Below, in pieces: positions 30,080 to 39,770 of a DNA stretch of 64,000 nucleotides. Below the pieces are notes generated by a model. The model made no database searches and was not told the DNA's origin. It saw only the letters and a list, made by a program, of their open reading frames with translations. Both the position numbers and the translations under genes were made by a program. The stretch covers positions 7,147 through 71,146 of the forward strand of contig JBKQHQ010000052.1 of assembly GCA_052148715.1 (NCBI GenBank), in the 5' to 3' direction. The DNA comes from JBKQHQ01 sp052148715 (lineage in GTDB: Bacteria; Pseudomonadota; Alphaproteobacteria; Rhizobiales; Xanthobacteraceae). The stretch's first letter is position 1; the number at the start of each line of letters is the position of its first letter.

Positions 30080-31540
30080 TCAGCGTAGCGCCGACCAGCG
30101 GCCCTCGAAGCTGCCGGTTGAAGTGGTCGGCGGTGGGGCGACCAGGCTCGCGCTGGCGGCCGGTTGCGGCTCGTCTGCGGCCGGTTGCGGGTGCTTGGCC
30201 GGCGCCGCCGCAGGGGCAGCGCCCGCGACCGATTTCTCCGGCTCCGCAGGTTTTGGTTTCGGCCGGATGGCTGCGGCCGCTGCGGGTCTGGGCTCGGATT
30301 TCGCCTTTGGCGGCTCGGGAGGTGCCGGCTCGGGACCGCGCAAGCCGACCCACTGCGAGACGGTCGACGTCATGCGGCTGAGCACCCCGTCGTTCTTGTC
30401 GGTGCTTGCGTCGCCCGCCTCTGCTCCGGTGGCGGCAGCCCGGTTTGGCGCGGCGGGCGCAGCGGGCTTGCTTGAGCCTCCACCGAACAGGCTTCCGAGC
30501 CCGATGCTGCCGGTGGCCTCGCCTTCCGCAGGTCCGGGCGGAGTGACGTGGGGCGGGATCGTGCCGGGCGCCGAACCCGGAGCGAGCGCGCGGATGCTGC
30601 TGTCCGTCTGCAGGGCGGCGACGAAAACCGGGTGCATGCCGCCGTCGGTGCCGGTTCTGATCGGAGCCGCCGGCGTCCCTTGTCGGATCAGTTCGGCGGT
30701 CTGGATATCGTCGGCGTGCTGCTTGTCTTTCACCGCGGCGACAATCTCCTCCGGCACCTTGTAGGCCGGGCAGGTCCCCGCGGGACTGAAAGATGCCGAG
30801 CCGTGCACCGGATTAGCGTCAAACACGTAGTGTCGCTCGCAAACATCGACCTTCGGCTCGTGGTGGGTGACCTCGAAATGGTCGTAACCCTGCTTGAGCA
30901 TCTTCCAGAAGGGCATATTCGGATTATTGCGGTGCTTGGCCATATTGATCGGCGTCATCCGGAACGGATAGGCCTGCACCTGGAACGCCCGTTGGCCGCC
31001 GAAGAAGGCCTCGCGCGCGAGCGCGTAGATCTCGGCGATCTGCTCGTCGGTCATGGCGTAGCAGCCGCGCGAGGAGCAGTCGCCGTGCACCATCAGCTCC
31101 GCACCCGTGCGTCCCAACGCGCGATCGAAGGCGTTCGGAAAGCCCGTGTTGAAGGCGAGATAGTAGTGTGAGGTCGGATTCATCTGCCCGGGCGTGATGG
31201 CGTAAAAGCCCTCCGGCGCCTGACGATCCCCTTCTCTTACCTTGGGCCCGAGCTCGCCTGACCAACGGCAGATCGGATAGGTCTTGAGCAGTTCGAATTG
31301 GCCGCTACGATTCTGCTTCCAGACTTCGAACTCCGATTCCTGCTTGAAGAGGCGCACGAGGATCGGGGAATCCTTCTCCATATCCTTCTGCTCGATCAAG
31401 GAGACCATTTTCTCCGAGAGCGGCTTTAGCGCCCGGTTGGGATCCGCCGACGAGAGGCTTTCGAGATTGCAGCCGGCAAGCGCGATCGAGGCGACAATGG
31501 CCGCCGACGCGAGCAGTGCGCGGACCCGACTACCTCTCAA
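30080..31540 (-). CDS. L,D-transpeptidase (YkuD) lipoprotein
   Basis: 486 residues from the TTG at 31540, chosen because a GAGGGGGAG ribosome binding site lies eight bases upstream and the product begins with an ideal lipoprotein signal (RALLASAAIVASIALAGC, Cys at about 24); ATG at 31579 is an alternative. The YkuD domain (about 80-250) has PEGFYAITPGQMNP and the catalytic VHGDCSSRGCYAMTD. The last 150 residues are Pro/Ala/Lys-rich and probably disordered, reaching through the periplasm. It would cross-link peptidoglycan or attach proteins to it from the outer membrane. Confidence 0.88.
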   Translation of the reverse strand: MRGSRVRALLASAAIVASIALAGCNLESLSSADPNRALKPLSEKMVSLIEQKDMEKDSPILVRLFKQESEFEVWKQNRSGQFELLKTYPICRWSGELGPKVREGDRQAPEGFYAITPGQMNPTSHYYLAFNTGFPNAFDRALGRTGAELMVHGDCSSRGCYAMTDEQIAEIYALAREAFFGGQRAFQVQAYPFRMTPINMAKHRNNPNMPFWKMLKQGYDHFEVTHHEPKVDVCERHYVFDANPVHGSASFSPAGTCPAYKVPEEIVAAVKDKQHADDIQTAELIRQGTPAAPIRTGTDGGMHPVFVAALQTDSSIRALAPGSAPGTIPPHVTPPGPAEGEATGSIGLGSLFGGGSSKPAAPAAPNRAAATGAEAGDASTDKNDGVLSRMTSTVSQWVGLRGPEPAPPEPPKAKSEPRPAAAAAIRPKPKPAEPEKSVAGAAPAAAPAKHPQPAADEPQPAASASLVAPPPTTSTGSFEGRWSALR

Positions 31541-31804
31541 CGAAAGACTCCCCCTCGCAGGCAGCCCCCAACAAATCATTATGAACAATCGTTATCCTTA
31601 AGGCGCTCCGATCGCAAGCGGAAGACACCCTTCTACCTGGTTGCGCTTAACAGAACCTTAAGCATCGAAAATATCCTTTACCAAGCAAAGGGTTACCGCA
31701 AGCCGCCGGGGCAACCGTCGGACCGCTGGCGACGGTGTGATTGAGTGGCCGGCGGCGAAAGTATGGCGGGCCGAGCCGGCAGCCATGGCGGTGCGCGTCC
31801 CGAC

Positions 31805-32770
31805 TCAGCCCAGCGACCGGCCGATGGCCATGAACTTGTCGCGCCGCTGCTGGCGCACCGTGGCCCCGTCCAAGCCGTGCAATTCGGCAAGCGCCACCGC
31901 AACGGCCTCGCCGGTGGCGTTAATCGCCGCGGCCGGATCGCGGTGCGCACCGCCCGCCGGCTCGCCAACAATCGTGTCAATCACCCCGAAACGCACAAGA
32001 TCCTGTGCCGTGATCTTCATGTTGGTGGCGGCCTCCTGCGCCTTGGCCGTGTCGTGCCAGAGGATGGAGGCGGCACCTTCCGGCGAGATAACGCTGTAAA
32101 TGGCGTGCTCCAGCATGAGAACCCGGTTGGCGGTGGCGATGGCGATGGCACCGCCCGATCCGCCCTCGCCGAGAATGACCGCGACGTTGGGCACTCCAAG
32201 CTCCAGGCACTTTTCGGTGGACCGCGCGATCGCTTCGGCTTGACCGCGTTCTTCTGCCCCGATTCCTGGATACGCGCCCGCGGTGTCGACGAGCGCCAGC
32301 ACCGGGATCTCGAAGCGATCGGCCATTTCCATCAGCCGTACCGCTTTGCGGTAGCCCTCCGGACGCGCCATGCCGAAATTGCGTTTGAGCCGGCTTTCGG
32401 TGGTTGAGCCCTTCTCGTGGCCGATGACGCAGATGCTCTCGCCCCGGAACCGGCCAAAACCGCCAATAATGGCTTCGTCGTCGCCGAACTTGCGGTCGCC
32501 GGCGAGCGGTGTGAATTCGGTGATGAGCCGGCCCACATAGTCCAGGCAGTGCGGGCGCTGCGGATGCCGCGCGACCTGGGTCTTTTGCCACGGACTGAGG
32601 TTGCCATAGAGGTCCTTCAGGGCTTGGGCGGCCTTCGCCTCAAGCCTTGATATCTCCTCGTCAATGCCGACAGCGTCCTCGCCGGCCTGCAAGGCGCGCA
32701 GCTCCTCGACCTTGGCCTCGAGCTCGGCCACCGGCTTTTCGAAATCGAGGTAGCTACGCATCAATGCCAT
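31805..32770 (-). CDS. accA: Acetyl-CoA carboxylase carboxyltransferase subunit alpha
   Basis: 321 residues. Start block MRSYLDFEKPVAELEAKVEEL, then SPWQKTQVARHPQRPHCLDY, FGRFRGESICVIGHEKG, LALVDTAGAYPGIGAEERGQ and LGEGGSGGAIAIATANRVLMLE, all typical of AccA. With AccD it transfers carboxyl from biotin to acetyl-CoA, the first step of fatty acid synthesis. ATGs at 32770 and 32761 are both possible. Located downstream of xerD on the same strand. The 264 bases between this gene and the L,D-transpeptidase start hold nothing recognisable. Confidence 0.97.
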   Translation of the reverse strand: MALMRSYLDFEKPVAELEAKVEELRALQAGEDAVGIDEEISRLEAKAAQALKDLYGNLSPWQKTQVARHPQRPHCLDYVGRLITEFTPLAGDRKFGDDEAIIGGFGRFRGESICVIGHEKGSTTESRLKRNFGMARPEGYRKAVRLMEMADRFEIPVLALVDTAGAYPGIGAEERGQAEAIARSTEKCLELGVPNVAVILGEGGSGGAIAIATANRVLMLEHAIYSVISPEGAASILWHDTAKAQEAATNMKITAQDLVRFGVIDTIVGEPAGGAHRDPAAAINATGEAVAVALAELHGLDGATVRQQRRDKFMAIGRSLG

Positions 32771-32891
32771 GGGTCTCGGCAAAAGCGGGCGCTGGCGACG
32801 TGGATACCTCGAAACTGGCTTGTTGGCACGGTTCAAGTCAAGGAATGGTGTACGCCCTTGATTCGGCTGCCACGATTAGTGCCGCGTCGGC

Positions 32892-33842
32892 TTAGGTGTC
32901 CTCTGCCAAGGGGTGCAGGTCGCGCACGAGGCTCTTGAGCCGCTCCTCCAGCACGTGGGTGTAGACCTGCGTGGTCGAGATGTCGGCATGGCCAAGCAGC
33001 GTTTGTACGATCCGCAGATCGGCGCCGTTGTGCAAGAGGTGACTGGCGAAGGCATGGCGAAGCACATGCGGGCTCACTCGGTCGGGCCGCAGTCCAGCAG
33101 CGAGCGCAAGCTCCTTAAGCTCGCGGGCGAAGTGCTGGCGCGAAAGGTGACCGCTCTCGCCGAATGACGGAAACAACCACTTCGCTTGGTCGTCGGCGTC
33201 GTGCTCGCTGAGCAGCGCCAAGTAATCGACCATGGCGCGCTTAGCGGCCTCGTTGAGCGGCACCACGCGCTCCTTGCCGCCTTTGCCGCGCACAAGCAGC
33301 AAGCGCAGGTCACGCCGTGCCGCCGAACGCGGCAACGTCACGAGCTCCGACACTCGCAAGCCAGTGGCATAGAGCACCTCGAGCAGGCAGGTCAGCCGTG
33401 CGGCGCGCAAACGCTCCGATGGGGTTCGTTGCGGATCGGTCATGCAGACACGTGCATGCGCCAGCATGCGATCGACCTCGTCGATGGAAAGAATTTTGGG
33501 GAGCGGCCGGCCGCGCTTGGGGCCTTCGAGCACCGAAGCAGGATCGTCGCCGCGATACCCCTCGGCATACAAGAACCGATAGAGCTGGCGCGCGGCCGAA
33601 AGCCGGCGTGCCACCGAGCTCGTCTTGAAGCTGCGCTCGGCAAGTCGCTCCAAGTACTGGCGTATGTCCTCCGAAGTCGCCGCCCCGAGCGTCTTGCCGT
33701 TCTTGGAGAGATGCGTGGATAGATCGGCTAGGTCGCACTCATAGGCCGCGAGCGTGTTCGGTGCCGCGCCGCGTTCGGACGCGAGCATATCAAGAAAGAG
33801 CTCGATCAGCGTTGAGTCAGAGCGGCGCGGCGCGGGGGCCAT
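32892..33842 (-). CDS. xerD: Tyrosine recombinase XerD
   Basis: 316 residues. The SAM-like core-binding domain (about 10-95) is followed by the catalytic domain with the Arg in ATGLRVSELV, Lys in VRGKGGKERVVPL, HxxR in VSPHVLRHAFASHLL, and His plus the Tyr nucleophile in LLGHADISTTQVYTHV. It resolves chromosome dimers at dif with XerC and FtsK. XerD rather than XerC is preferred from position next to accA and aroK, as in relatives. It begins 18 bases after a 48-residue membrane protein gene on the same strand. Confidence 0.94.
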   Translation of the reverse strand: MAPAPRRSDSTLIELFLDMLASERGAAPNTLAAYECDLADLSTHLSKNGKTLGAATSEDIRQYLERLAERSFKTSSVARRLSAARQLYRFLYAEGYRGDDPASVLEGPKRGRPLPKILSIDEVDRMLAHARVCMTDPQRTPSERLRAARLTCLLEVLYATGLRVSELVTLPRSAARRDLRLLLVRGKGGKERVVPLNEAAKRAMVDYLALLSEHDADDQAKWLFPSFGESGHLSRQHFARELKELALAAGLRPDRVSPHVLRHAFASHLLHNGADLRIVQTLLGHADISTTQVYTHVLEERLKSLVRDLHPLAEDT

Positions 33843-33860
33843 CTTGGCTCCGATGGGCGC

Positions 33861-34007
33861 TCAGCGCTTGAGGAACTTGTCGGGCGGGATCGTCACGGTG
33901 ATCTCGCGCGGCTTGGGGGTCACATATTTGGCCAGCGAGAACACCGCACCGTAGGCCAGTCCGCCCAGCAGTCCCACCAAGACCAGAAATCGGAACAGGC
34001 TCGGCAT
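33861..34007 (-). CDS. 48-residue single-pass membrane protein upstream of xerD
   Basis: A short gene: MPSLFRFLVLVGLLGGLAYG starts it, one membrane helix spans about residues 5-27, and the tail YVTPKPREITVTIPPDKFLKR is basic and would be periplasmic or cytoplasmic depending on topology. The family is, as far as I recall, a conserved small protein found ahead of xerD in Hyphomicrobiales. It ends 18 bases before xerD and should be in the same transcript. Function unknown; a histidine-kinase or division accessory role would be speculation. Confidence 0.72.
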   Translation of the reverse strand: MPSLFRFLVLVGLLGGLAYGAVFSLAKYVTPKPREITVTIPPDKFLKR

Positions 34008-34387
34008 CGTCAGAACCGGTGCAACGGACTAAGAATGGCTGTAAATAGCGGATTGAGTACGATCATGTTCCTGGCGCTCTGGCAAGATTATAAGTTCTGT
34101 TCCCACGAATAGCCCGATCGGCAACCGCTCCCGAAGTAAGGGTATTTAATTACCGATTCTATCGCATTTGACTTAATTTCTTCCCACACAGGCGGACCGG
34201 ATCCGGGCCGCATCGCTTGTTGCCAATGAATGTATTAACGACGTCCGATCTTGGGTAGACCGGCGCCCAGTTCAGTCCAGAGTTGGTTCATTTGCCGGTC
34301 ACCAGCTATCCTCAGCCTCGTGGTGCGGGCAGGGGTGCTGGCTACGCGATGGGCCCGCATTCGAAGGGTCGGAAAGGCGAGAAGACC
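34008..34387. other. Divergent promoter region between the xerD unit and aroK
   Basis: About 380 bases, AT-richer than the surroundings around 34080-34200 (for example GGGTATTTAATTACCG). It should contain promoters for both directions. An in-frame upstream extension of aroK runs from 34283 but looks non-coding. No palindrome or RNA gene recognised. Confidence 0.45.
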
Positions 34388-35017
34388 ATGTCGGACGCGG
34401 CGGCGCAAAAAGACGTGCCGGAGCCGGTATCGGAACCGCGCATCGTGGCGGCGCTCGGGGGGCGTTCGATCGTGCTCGTTGGGATGATGGGAGCAGGCAA
34501 GTCTTCGGTTGGCCGACGGCTCGCCGTCCGGCTCGCGATTCCCTTCGTCGATGCGGACAGTGAGATCGAGGAGGCCGCCCGCATGACCATACCGGAGATT
34601 TTCGAGAGTCACGGTGAGCCCCGTTTTCGCGCCGCGGAAGCGCGCGTGATCGCCCGATTGCTCGAGAGCGGGCCGCAAGTGCTTGCAACCGGGGGTGGCG
34701 CATTCATGAACCCCGACACACGCGCCGCGATCGGCGCCAAGGGGGTTTCAGTCTGGCTGCATGCGGACGTGGACGTTTTGCTGCGCCGGCTCAAGCGTCG
34801 CTCGACCGCCGATCGTCCGCTATTGAACACGACGCAGCCATCCGAAACTCTGGAGCGTCTGGTCGCGGAGCGCTACCCGATCTATGCGCAGGCAGATGTA
34901 ACAGTTCAATCGCGCGACGTGCCCCACGACACCATCATAGCCGAGATTCTCGCGGCCTTGGGCGACCGGCTGGCGATCTCCGGGGAGCATTGGCCCGGCC
35001 GAGGAGGAAGCGGATGA
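34388..35017 (+). CDS. aroK: Shikimate kinase
   Basis: 209 residues. P-loop VGMMGAGKSSVGRRLA, shikimate-binding DADSEIE, then PRFRAAEARVIARLL and the Walker B-like TGGGAFMNP; lid region RRSTADRPLL. It phosphorylates shikimate in aromatic amino acid synthesis. The ATG at 34388 gives a usual amino terminus; an ATG at 34349 is possible. It overlaps aroB by four bases (ATGA), so translation is coupled. Confidence 0.96.
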   Translation: MSDAAAQKDVPEPVSEPRIVAALGGRSIVLVGMMGAGKSSVGRRLAVRLAIPFVDADSEIEEAARMTIPEIFESHGEPRFRAAEARVIARLLESGPQVLATGGGAFMNPDTRAAIGAKGVSVWLHADVDVLLRRLKRRSTADRPLLNTTQPSETLERLVAERYPIYAQADVTVQSRDVPHDTIIAEILAALGDRLAISGEHWPGRGGSG

Positions 35018-36147
35018 CGGTTCCGTACCGAGCCGGCGAGCCGATCCAAGTGCAGGTCGCGCTCGGCGAACGCAGCTATGACATTGTTATCGGTCGCGGG
35101 CTCCTCGACTCCCTCGGAGCGCGCATTGCCGCGCTGCGACCGGGCGCCAAATCGGCGATCGTCAGCGACGCGACCGTTGCGCGGCTGCATCTCGACGCGG
35201 CCGAGGCGGCGTTACAAGAAGCCGGGATTTCGGCAACGCGGGTCGTCGTGCCAACCGGCGAAGGCGCCAAGAGCTTTCCCGTGCTCGAGCAGGTCTGTGA
35301 GGAATTGATCGCGGCCCGAATCGAGCGCGCCGACCTTGTGATTGCATTCGGCGGCGGCGTCGTCGGCGATCTGGCCGGTTTTGCCGCCTCGGTGGTGCGG
35401 CGGGGCCTCGACGTCGTGCAGGTGCCGACCACTCTTTTGGCGCAGGTGGATTCCTCGGTCGGCGGCAAGACCGCCATCAATTCGCGACAGGGAAAGAACC
35501 TGATCGGCGCGTTCCACCAGCCGATCCTGGTCGTCGCCGACACCGCGTTGCTCGATACCCTGCCGCCGCGCGAATTCCGCGCCGGCTATGCCGAAACCGC
35601 CAAATATGGACTTATCGCGGATGCGGGCTTCTTTGCTTGGCTAGAGATGAACTGGCGCGACGTGTTCGCCGGCGCCCCCGCGCGCGAGCACGCGATCGCG
35701 GTGAGCTGTCGCGCCAAAGCGGCGATCGTCGGGCGCGACGAGCGCGAGACCGGCGAACGGGCGCTGCTCAATCTCGGGCACACGTTCGGGCATGCGCTCG
35801 AGGCGGCAGCGGGCTTTTCCGAACGCCTCTTGCACGGCGAGGCGGTCGCGCTCGGCATGGCGCTGGCGTTCGAATTCTCGGCCAGGCTCAACCTCCTTTC
35901 GCTGGTCGAGGCCGACCGCGTGGCGCGGCACCTTGCCACCGTCGGCTTGCCCGCCCATCTGTCGGCGATTCCCGGGCCGATGCCCGGCGCCGACCGGCTG
36001 ATGGATTTGATCGCACAGGACAAGAAGGTGAAGCGTGGCAAGCTGAGTTTCATTTTAGCGCACGGGATCGGCGCGAGCTTCGTCGCGCCGGACATCGACG
36101 CGGCCGAGGTGCGCGCCTTTCTGGTCGAGAAGCTTGCCGAGCAATGA
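35014..36147 (+). CDS. aroB: 3-dehydroquinate synthase
   Basis: 377 residues. NAD-binding and catalytic blocks: VVPTGEGAKSFPVLEQ, IAFGGGVVGDLAGFAAS, PTTLLAQVDSSVGGKTAINS, and the metal-binding HTFGHALEAA. It converts DAHP to 3-dehydroquinate. The ATG at 35014 has a GAGGAGG ribosome binding site that lies inside aroK, and the stop overlaps the following CorC gene by four bases. The aroK-aroB-CorC order is conserved in Hyphomicrobiales. Confidence 0.97.
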   Translation: MTVPYRAGEPIQVQVALGERSYDIVIGRGLLDSLGARIAALRPGAKSAIVSDATVARLHLDAAEAALQEAGISATRVVVPTGEGAKSFPVLEQVCEELIAARIERADLVIAFGGGVVGDLAGFAASVVRRGLDVVQVPTTLLAQVDSSVGGKTAINSRQGKNLIGAFHQPILVVADTALLDTLPPREFRAGYAETAKYGLIADAGFFAWLEMNWRDVFAGAPAREHAIAVSCRAKAAIVGRDERETGERALLNLGHTFGHALEAAAGFSERLLHGEAVALGMALAFEFSARLNLLSLVEADRVARHLATVGLPAHLSAIPGPMPGADRLMDLIAQDKKVKRGKLSFILAHGIGASFVAPDIDAAEVRAFLVEKLAEQ

Positions 36148-37433
36148 TCGCCGAGGATTGGGTTTCATTAGTGATCGTTTTTGTGTGCTTGCTACTGTCG
36201 TTCTTTTTCGCCGGAAGCGAGACCGCACTGACCGCCTCCTCGCGCGCCCGCATGTTGCGGCTTGAGCGGCAAGGCAATCCGCAAGCAGCCCTGGTCAACC
36301 GCCTGCTCGCGGCGCGCGAACGGCTGCTCGGCGCGCTGCTGCTCTGTAACAACGTAGTCAACATCGCCGCCTCGTCATTGACGACCAGTGTTCTGTTCCT
36401 CTGGTTCGGCAGTGTCGGTGTGCTCTACGCCACGATCGTCGTGACGATCATCGTGGTCGTGTTTTCCGAGGTGCTGCCGAAGACGGCCGCGATCAACGCT
36501 CCCGATCGCGTGGCGTTGCTGGTGGCGCGGCCCATGCATTGGATCGTTCGCCTGTTCGGTCCCGTGCTCATGGGCGTCGAAGCGCTGGTCCGCTGGCTGC
36601 TGCGCTTCGTCGGGATCAGGGTCGGCGAGAATCAGCCGATCCTGTCGGCGCACGAGGAACTGCGCGGAGCCGTCGACCTGTTGCATTGGGAAGGCGGCGT
36701 CGAAAAGGTCGACCGCGATATGTTCGGAGGCCTGCTCGATCTGCGCGAGCTCGAAGTCTCCGATGTCATGATTCACCGCACCGAGATGATCACGCTCAAT
36801 GCCGACGATCCGCCCGAGCAGGTCGTACGCGCAGCGATCGATGCGCCGGTGACGCGGGTGCCGCTATGGCGCGGCACGCCGGAGAACATTGTCGGCGTGC
36901 TGCACATGAAGGACCTGTTGCGCGCGCTCGAGACGCCGGGTGCCGAGGCTGCAAACATCGATCTTCTGAAAATTGCCTCGCCGCCCTGGTTCGTCCCTGA
37001 CACCACGCCGCTTGCCGAGCAACTCAAGGCGTTCCGCCGCCGCAAGACGCCGTTCGCGCTCGTCGTTGATGAATACGGGGAAGTCATGGGCTTGGTGACG
37101 CTGGAGGACATCCTCGAAGAGATCGTCGGCGATATCACCGACGAACATGATGTCGCGGTGCCGGGCGTGCGGCCGCAGCCGGATGGCTCCGTCTTCGTGG
37201 AAGGCGCGGTCCCCATTCGCGACCTCAACCGCGCCATGGATTGGGACTTACCGGACGCCGAGGCGACCACTATCGCCGGGCTGGTCATCCATGAAGCGCG
37301 GTCGATTCCCGAGCCCGGGCAGACCTTCACGTTCCACGGCTTCCGCTTCCGCGTCCTGCGACGGCACCGCAATCGCATCACCGCCCTGCGCATCACTCCG
37401 ATCGGGCGCAGGCCGGCGCAGCAGGCAAGCTGA
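36144..37433 (+). CDS. HlyC/CorC-family (DUF21-CBS) transporter
   Basis: 429 residues. DUF21/CNNM membrane domain with about four helices (WVSLVIVFVCLLLSFFFAGSE first), then a CBS pair (about 200-325; VMIHRTEMITLNADDPPEQV and FALVVDEYGEVMGLVTLEDI), and a C-terminal CorC_HlyC domain (VFVEGAVPIRDLNRAMDW). These proteins are linked to magnesium/cobalt efflux; CBS domains may sense adenine nucleotides. Translational coupling to aroB by the ATGA overlap. Confidence 0.93.
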   Translation: MIAEDWVSLVIVFVCLLLSFFFAGSETALTASSRARMLRLERQGNPQAALVNRLLAARERLLGALLLCNNVVNIAASSLTTSVLFLWFGSVGVLYATIVVTIIVVVFSEVLPKTAAINAPDRVALLVARPMHWIVRLFGPVLMGVEALVRWLLRFVGIRVGENQPILSAHEELRGAVDLLHWEGGVEKVDRDMFGGLLDLRELEVSDVMIHRTEMITLNADDPPEQVVRAAIDAPVTRVPLWRGTPENIVGVLHMKDLLRALETPGAEAANIDLLKIASPPWFVPDTTPLAEQLKAFRRRKTPFALVVDEYGEVMGLVTLEDILEEIVGDITDEHDVAVPGVRPQPDGSVFVEGAVPIRDLNRAMDWDLPDAEATTIAGLVIHEARSIPEPGQTFTFHGFRFRVLRRHRNRITALRITPIGRRPAQQAS

Positions 37434-37511
37434 CCATTGAGAACCACGGTCGAGCAATGTCGACGGGCGGCCAGGCACATGAGCCGATGAAAATGCAGCC
37501 AGAGGCGGACG

Positions 37512-37787
37512 TCAGCCCGCGCCGTCGCCCGGCGCGGCTGCGTGAATGGCGAGCGCGTGCACGCCGCCGCCCAATTCGGCGGCCAGGACCGCGTTAATCA
37601 TTCGGTGACGCTCGATGCGACTCTTGCCCCGGAACGCCTCGGCGACGATATAGACGCGAAAGTGGGTTTGCCCACCCTCCCGATGCCCAGCGTGACCCTC
37701 ATGGTGGTGCGACTCGTCGACCACCCTGAGATTTTCTGGACGGAAAGCCTCGGTCAACTTTCGTGTGATCAGATCGTCCGCACGCAT
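37512..37787 (-). CDS. bolA: BolA family protein
   Basis: 91 residues: IRKLTEAF-type opening (DDLITRKLTEAFRPENLRVV), DESHHHEGHAGHREGGQTHF with the conserved His cluster, then YIVAEAFRGKSRIERHRMIN and the helix-turn-helix-like end. BolA proteins work with monothiol glutaredoxins in iron-sulfur cluster trafficking. Divergent from the J-domain gene, 121 bases apart. Confidence 0.95.
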   Translation of the reverse strand: MRADDLITRKLTEAFRPENLRVVDESHHHEGHAGHREGGQTHFRVYIVAEAFRGKSRIERHRMINAVLAAELGGGVHALAIHAAAPGDGAG

Positions 37788-37908
37788 TTGGCTTGCTTAG
37801 CGCCAGCCATGCGGGGTGGTCAACGCTGTTGCGGCAACTGCGCGAAAATTGCTTTGTGTGATCTGTCAAGTCTTGCGGGACAGGGTTCCTCGTTCGCATA
37901 ATGAGCCT

Positions 37909-38529
37909 ATGAAACTCGACTCGCCCCTGTTCGATTGCATCCGGGTAAAGCCCGACGAAGATCGGCGGCTGCGCAGCACTTGCCCAGGATGCGATTGGCC
38001 CGGTTGCGCGGAAGCAGCAACGCATCGCGCACCGAAGGGGCGATTGCGCGAACGCGAATATTGGGGGTTCTGCCTCGCCCATGTCCGCGAGTATAATCAG
38101 TCGTACAATTATTTCGCCGGCATGAGCGAAGACGCCGTGGCCCAATATCAAAAAGAATCGATCACCGGCCACCGTCCGACCTGGAAAATGGGCGTCAACG
38201 GGAGTAGCGGTGCCCGGGTCACATCGGATCGATTTTTCGCCCAATTCAGCGCCACATCCGATCCGTTCAGCCTGTTTGGCGACCACGGTGGGCGGGCCGA
38301 GGCTGGTCAGGCACAACCCGAAGGACGGGCCATCCGCAACGCCGAGCGCAAGGCCCTCGATGTTCTGGGCCTTGAGATCACCGCCACGGCACACGATATC
38401 AAGGCGCGCTTCAAGGCTTTGGTGAAGCGGCACCATCCCGATGCTAATGGCGGCGACCGCTCCTGCGAGGACCGTTTGCGGGAAATCATCCAAGCCTATA
38501 ATTATTTGAAATCGGTCGGTCCTCGCTGA
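37909..38529 (+). CDS. J-domain protein (DnaJ-like co-chaperone)
   Basis: 206 residues. The J domain is at the carboxy end (about 145-205): ALDVLGLEITATAHDIKARF, then KALVKRHHPDANGGDRS with the HPD motif, and IIQAYNYLKS. The N-terminal part has CPGCDWPGC-type cysteines and YWGFCLAHVREYNQSYNYF, a conserved block of this alphaproteobacterial family. The HPD motif should stimulate DnaK. Position between bolA and cobS is conserved. Start at 37909 fits the conserved MKLDSPLFDCIRV opening. Confidence 0.93.
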   Translation: MKLDSPLFDCIRVKPDEDRRLRSTCPGCDWPGCAEAATHRAPKGRLREREYWGFCLAHVREYNQSYNYFAGMSEDAVAQYQKESITGHRPTWKMGVNGSSGARVTSDRFFAQFSATSDPFSLFGDHGGRAEAGQAQPEGRAIRNAERKALDVLGLEITATAHDIKARFKALVKRHHPDANGGDRSCEDRLREIIQAYNYLKSVGPR

Positions 38530-38735
38530 ATAAGGCGGAATTCTCGGGTTCGCCTCTTTTTCGGCTAAGGTGCCTAGTCCGGCAAATGGTCGATCCGCCG
38601 GAAGACAGCCGACCTGTGCTGCGGTCGCTGACACCTGAGTCGGCATCAAGCGTGGTGACACGATGCGGGGTTCGTCTCGCACCGAAACGTTGCAGCGTCG
38701 AAGGCTCGCCTGGGTCCGGGAACCTTGGAGGAATG

Positions 38736-39722
38736 ATGGTGACTGCGACTGAGGACGTGGCCGGCTTACCGGACATGAAGGTGTCGATCCGGCAGGTGTT
38801 CGGCATCGACAGCGACATGGAAGTGCCCGCCTATTCCGAGCCGGACGAGCATGTGCCCGAGCACGATCCGGATTACTTGTTCGATCGCAACACGACGCTC
38901 GCGATTCTTGCCGGCTTCGCCAGGAATCGGCGCGTGATCGTGACCGGCTATCATGGCACCGGCAAATCGACCCACATCGAGCAGGTGGCGGCGCGACTCA
39001 ATTGGCCGTGCGTACGCGTCAATCTCGACAGCCATATCAGTCGTATCGACCTCGTCGGCAAGGATGCGATCGTTCTGCGTGAAGGGCAGCAGGTTACCGA
39101 GTTCCGCGACGGAATTCTGCCCTGGGCGCTACAACACAACGTCGCGCTGTGTTTTGACGAATATGATGCGGGCCGGCCCGATGTCATGTTTGTTATTCAG
39201 CGCGTGCTCGAAGTGTCGGGCCGACTCACGTTGCTCGACCAGAATAAGGTGATCAAGCCGCATCCGGCCTTTCGTCTGTTTGCGACGGCCAACACGGTCG
39301 GCCTCGGTGACACCAGCGGACTCTATCACGGCACTCAGCAAATCAACCAAGGCCAGATGGATCGGTGGTCGATCGTCACCACCCTTAACTACCTGCCACA
39401 CGACAACGAAGTCGAGATCGTGCTGGCCAAGGCCAAACACTACCGGACCGATCAGGGCCGCGACATCGTCAACCGGATGGTGCGGGTGGCCGATTTGACT
39501 CGCAACGCTTTCATGAACGGCGACATCTCCACCGTCATGAGTCCGCGCACGGTGATCACCTGGGCCGAGAACGCGGACATCTTCAAGGATGTCGGCTTTG
39601 CGTTCCGCGTCACTTTCCTCAACAAGTGCGACGAGCTGGAGCGGCCGATCGTGGCGGAGTTCTATCAACGCTGCTTCGGTCAGGAGCTACCGGAATCCTC
39701 GGTGAACGTCGCGCTGACCTGA
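38736..39722 (+). CDS. cobS: Cobaltochelatase subunit CobS
   Basis: 328 residues. AAA+ ATPase: Walker A in VTGYHGTGKSTHIEQVAARL, Walker B in ALCFDEYDAGRPDVMF, sensor in RLFATANTVGLGD. Opening DMKVSIRQVFGIDSD is the CobS signature. With CobT and CobN it inserts cobalt into hydrogenobyrinate diamide in aerobic cobalamin synthesis. GGAGGA precedes two tandem ATGs (38733, 38736). cobN is not in the window. Confidence 0.96.
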   Translation: MVTATEDVAGLPDMKVSIRQVFGIDSDMEVPAYSEPDEHVPEHDPDYLFDRNTTLAILAGFARNRRVIVTGYHGTGKSTHIEQVAARLNWPCVRVNLDSHISRIDLVGKDAIVLREGQQVTEFRDGILPWALQHNVALCFDEYDAGRPDVMFVIQRVLEVSGRLTLLDQNKVIKPHPAFRLFATANTVGLGDTSGLYHGTQQINQGQMDRWSIVTTLNYLPHDNEVEIVLAKAKHYRTDQGRDIVNRMVRVADLTRNAFMNGDISTVMSPRTVITWAENADIFKDVGFAFRVTFLNKCDELERPIVAEFYQRCFGQELPESSVNVALT

Positions 39723-39770
39723 AGGGTCGTGGCTTAGACACGAGAGTGGATAGAGACCAGCCGCATCACC

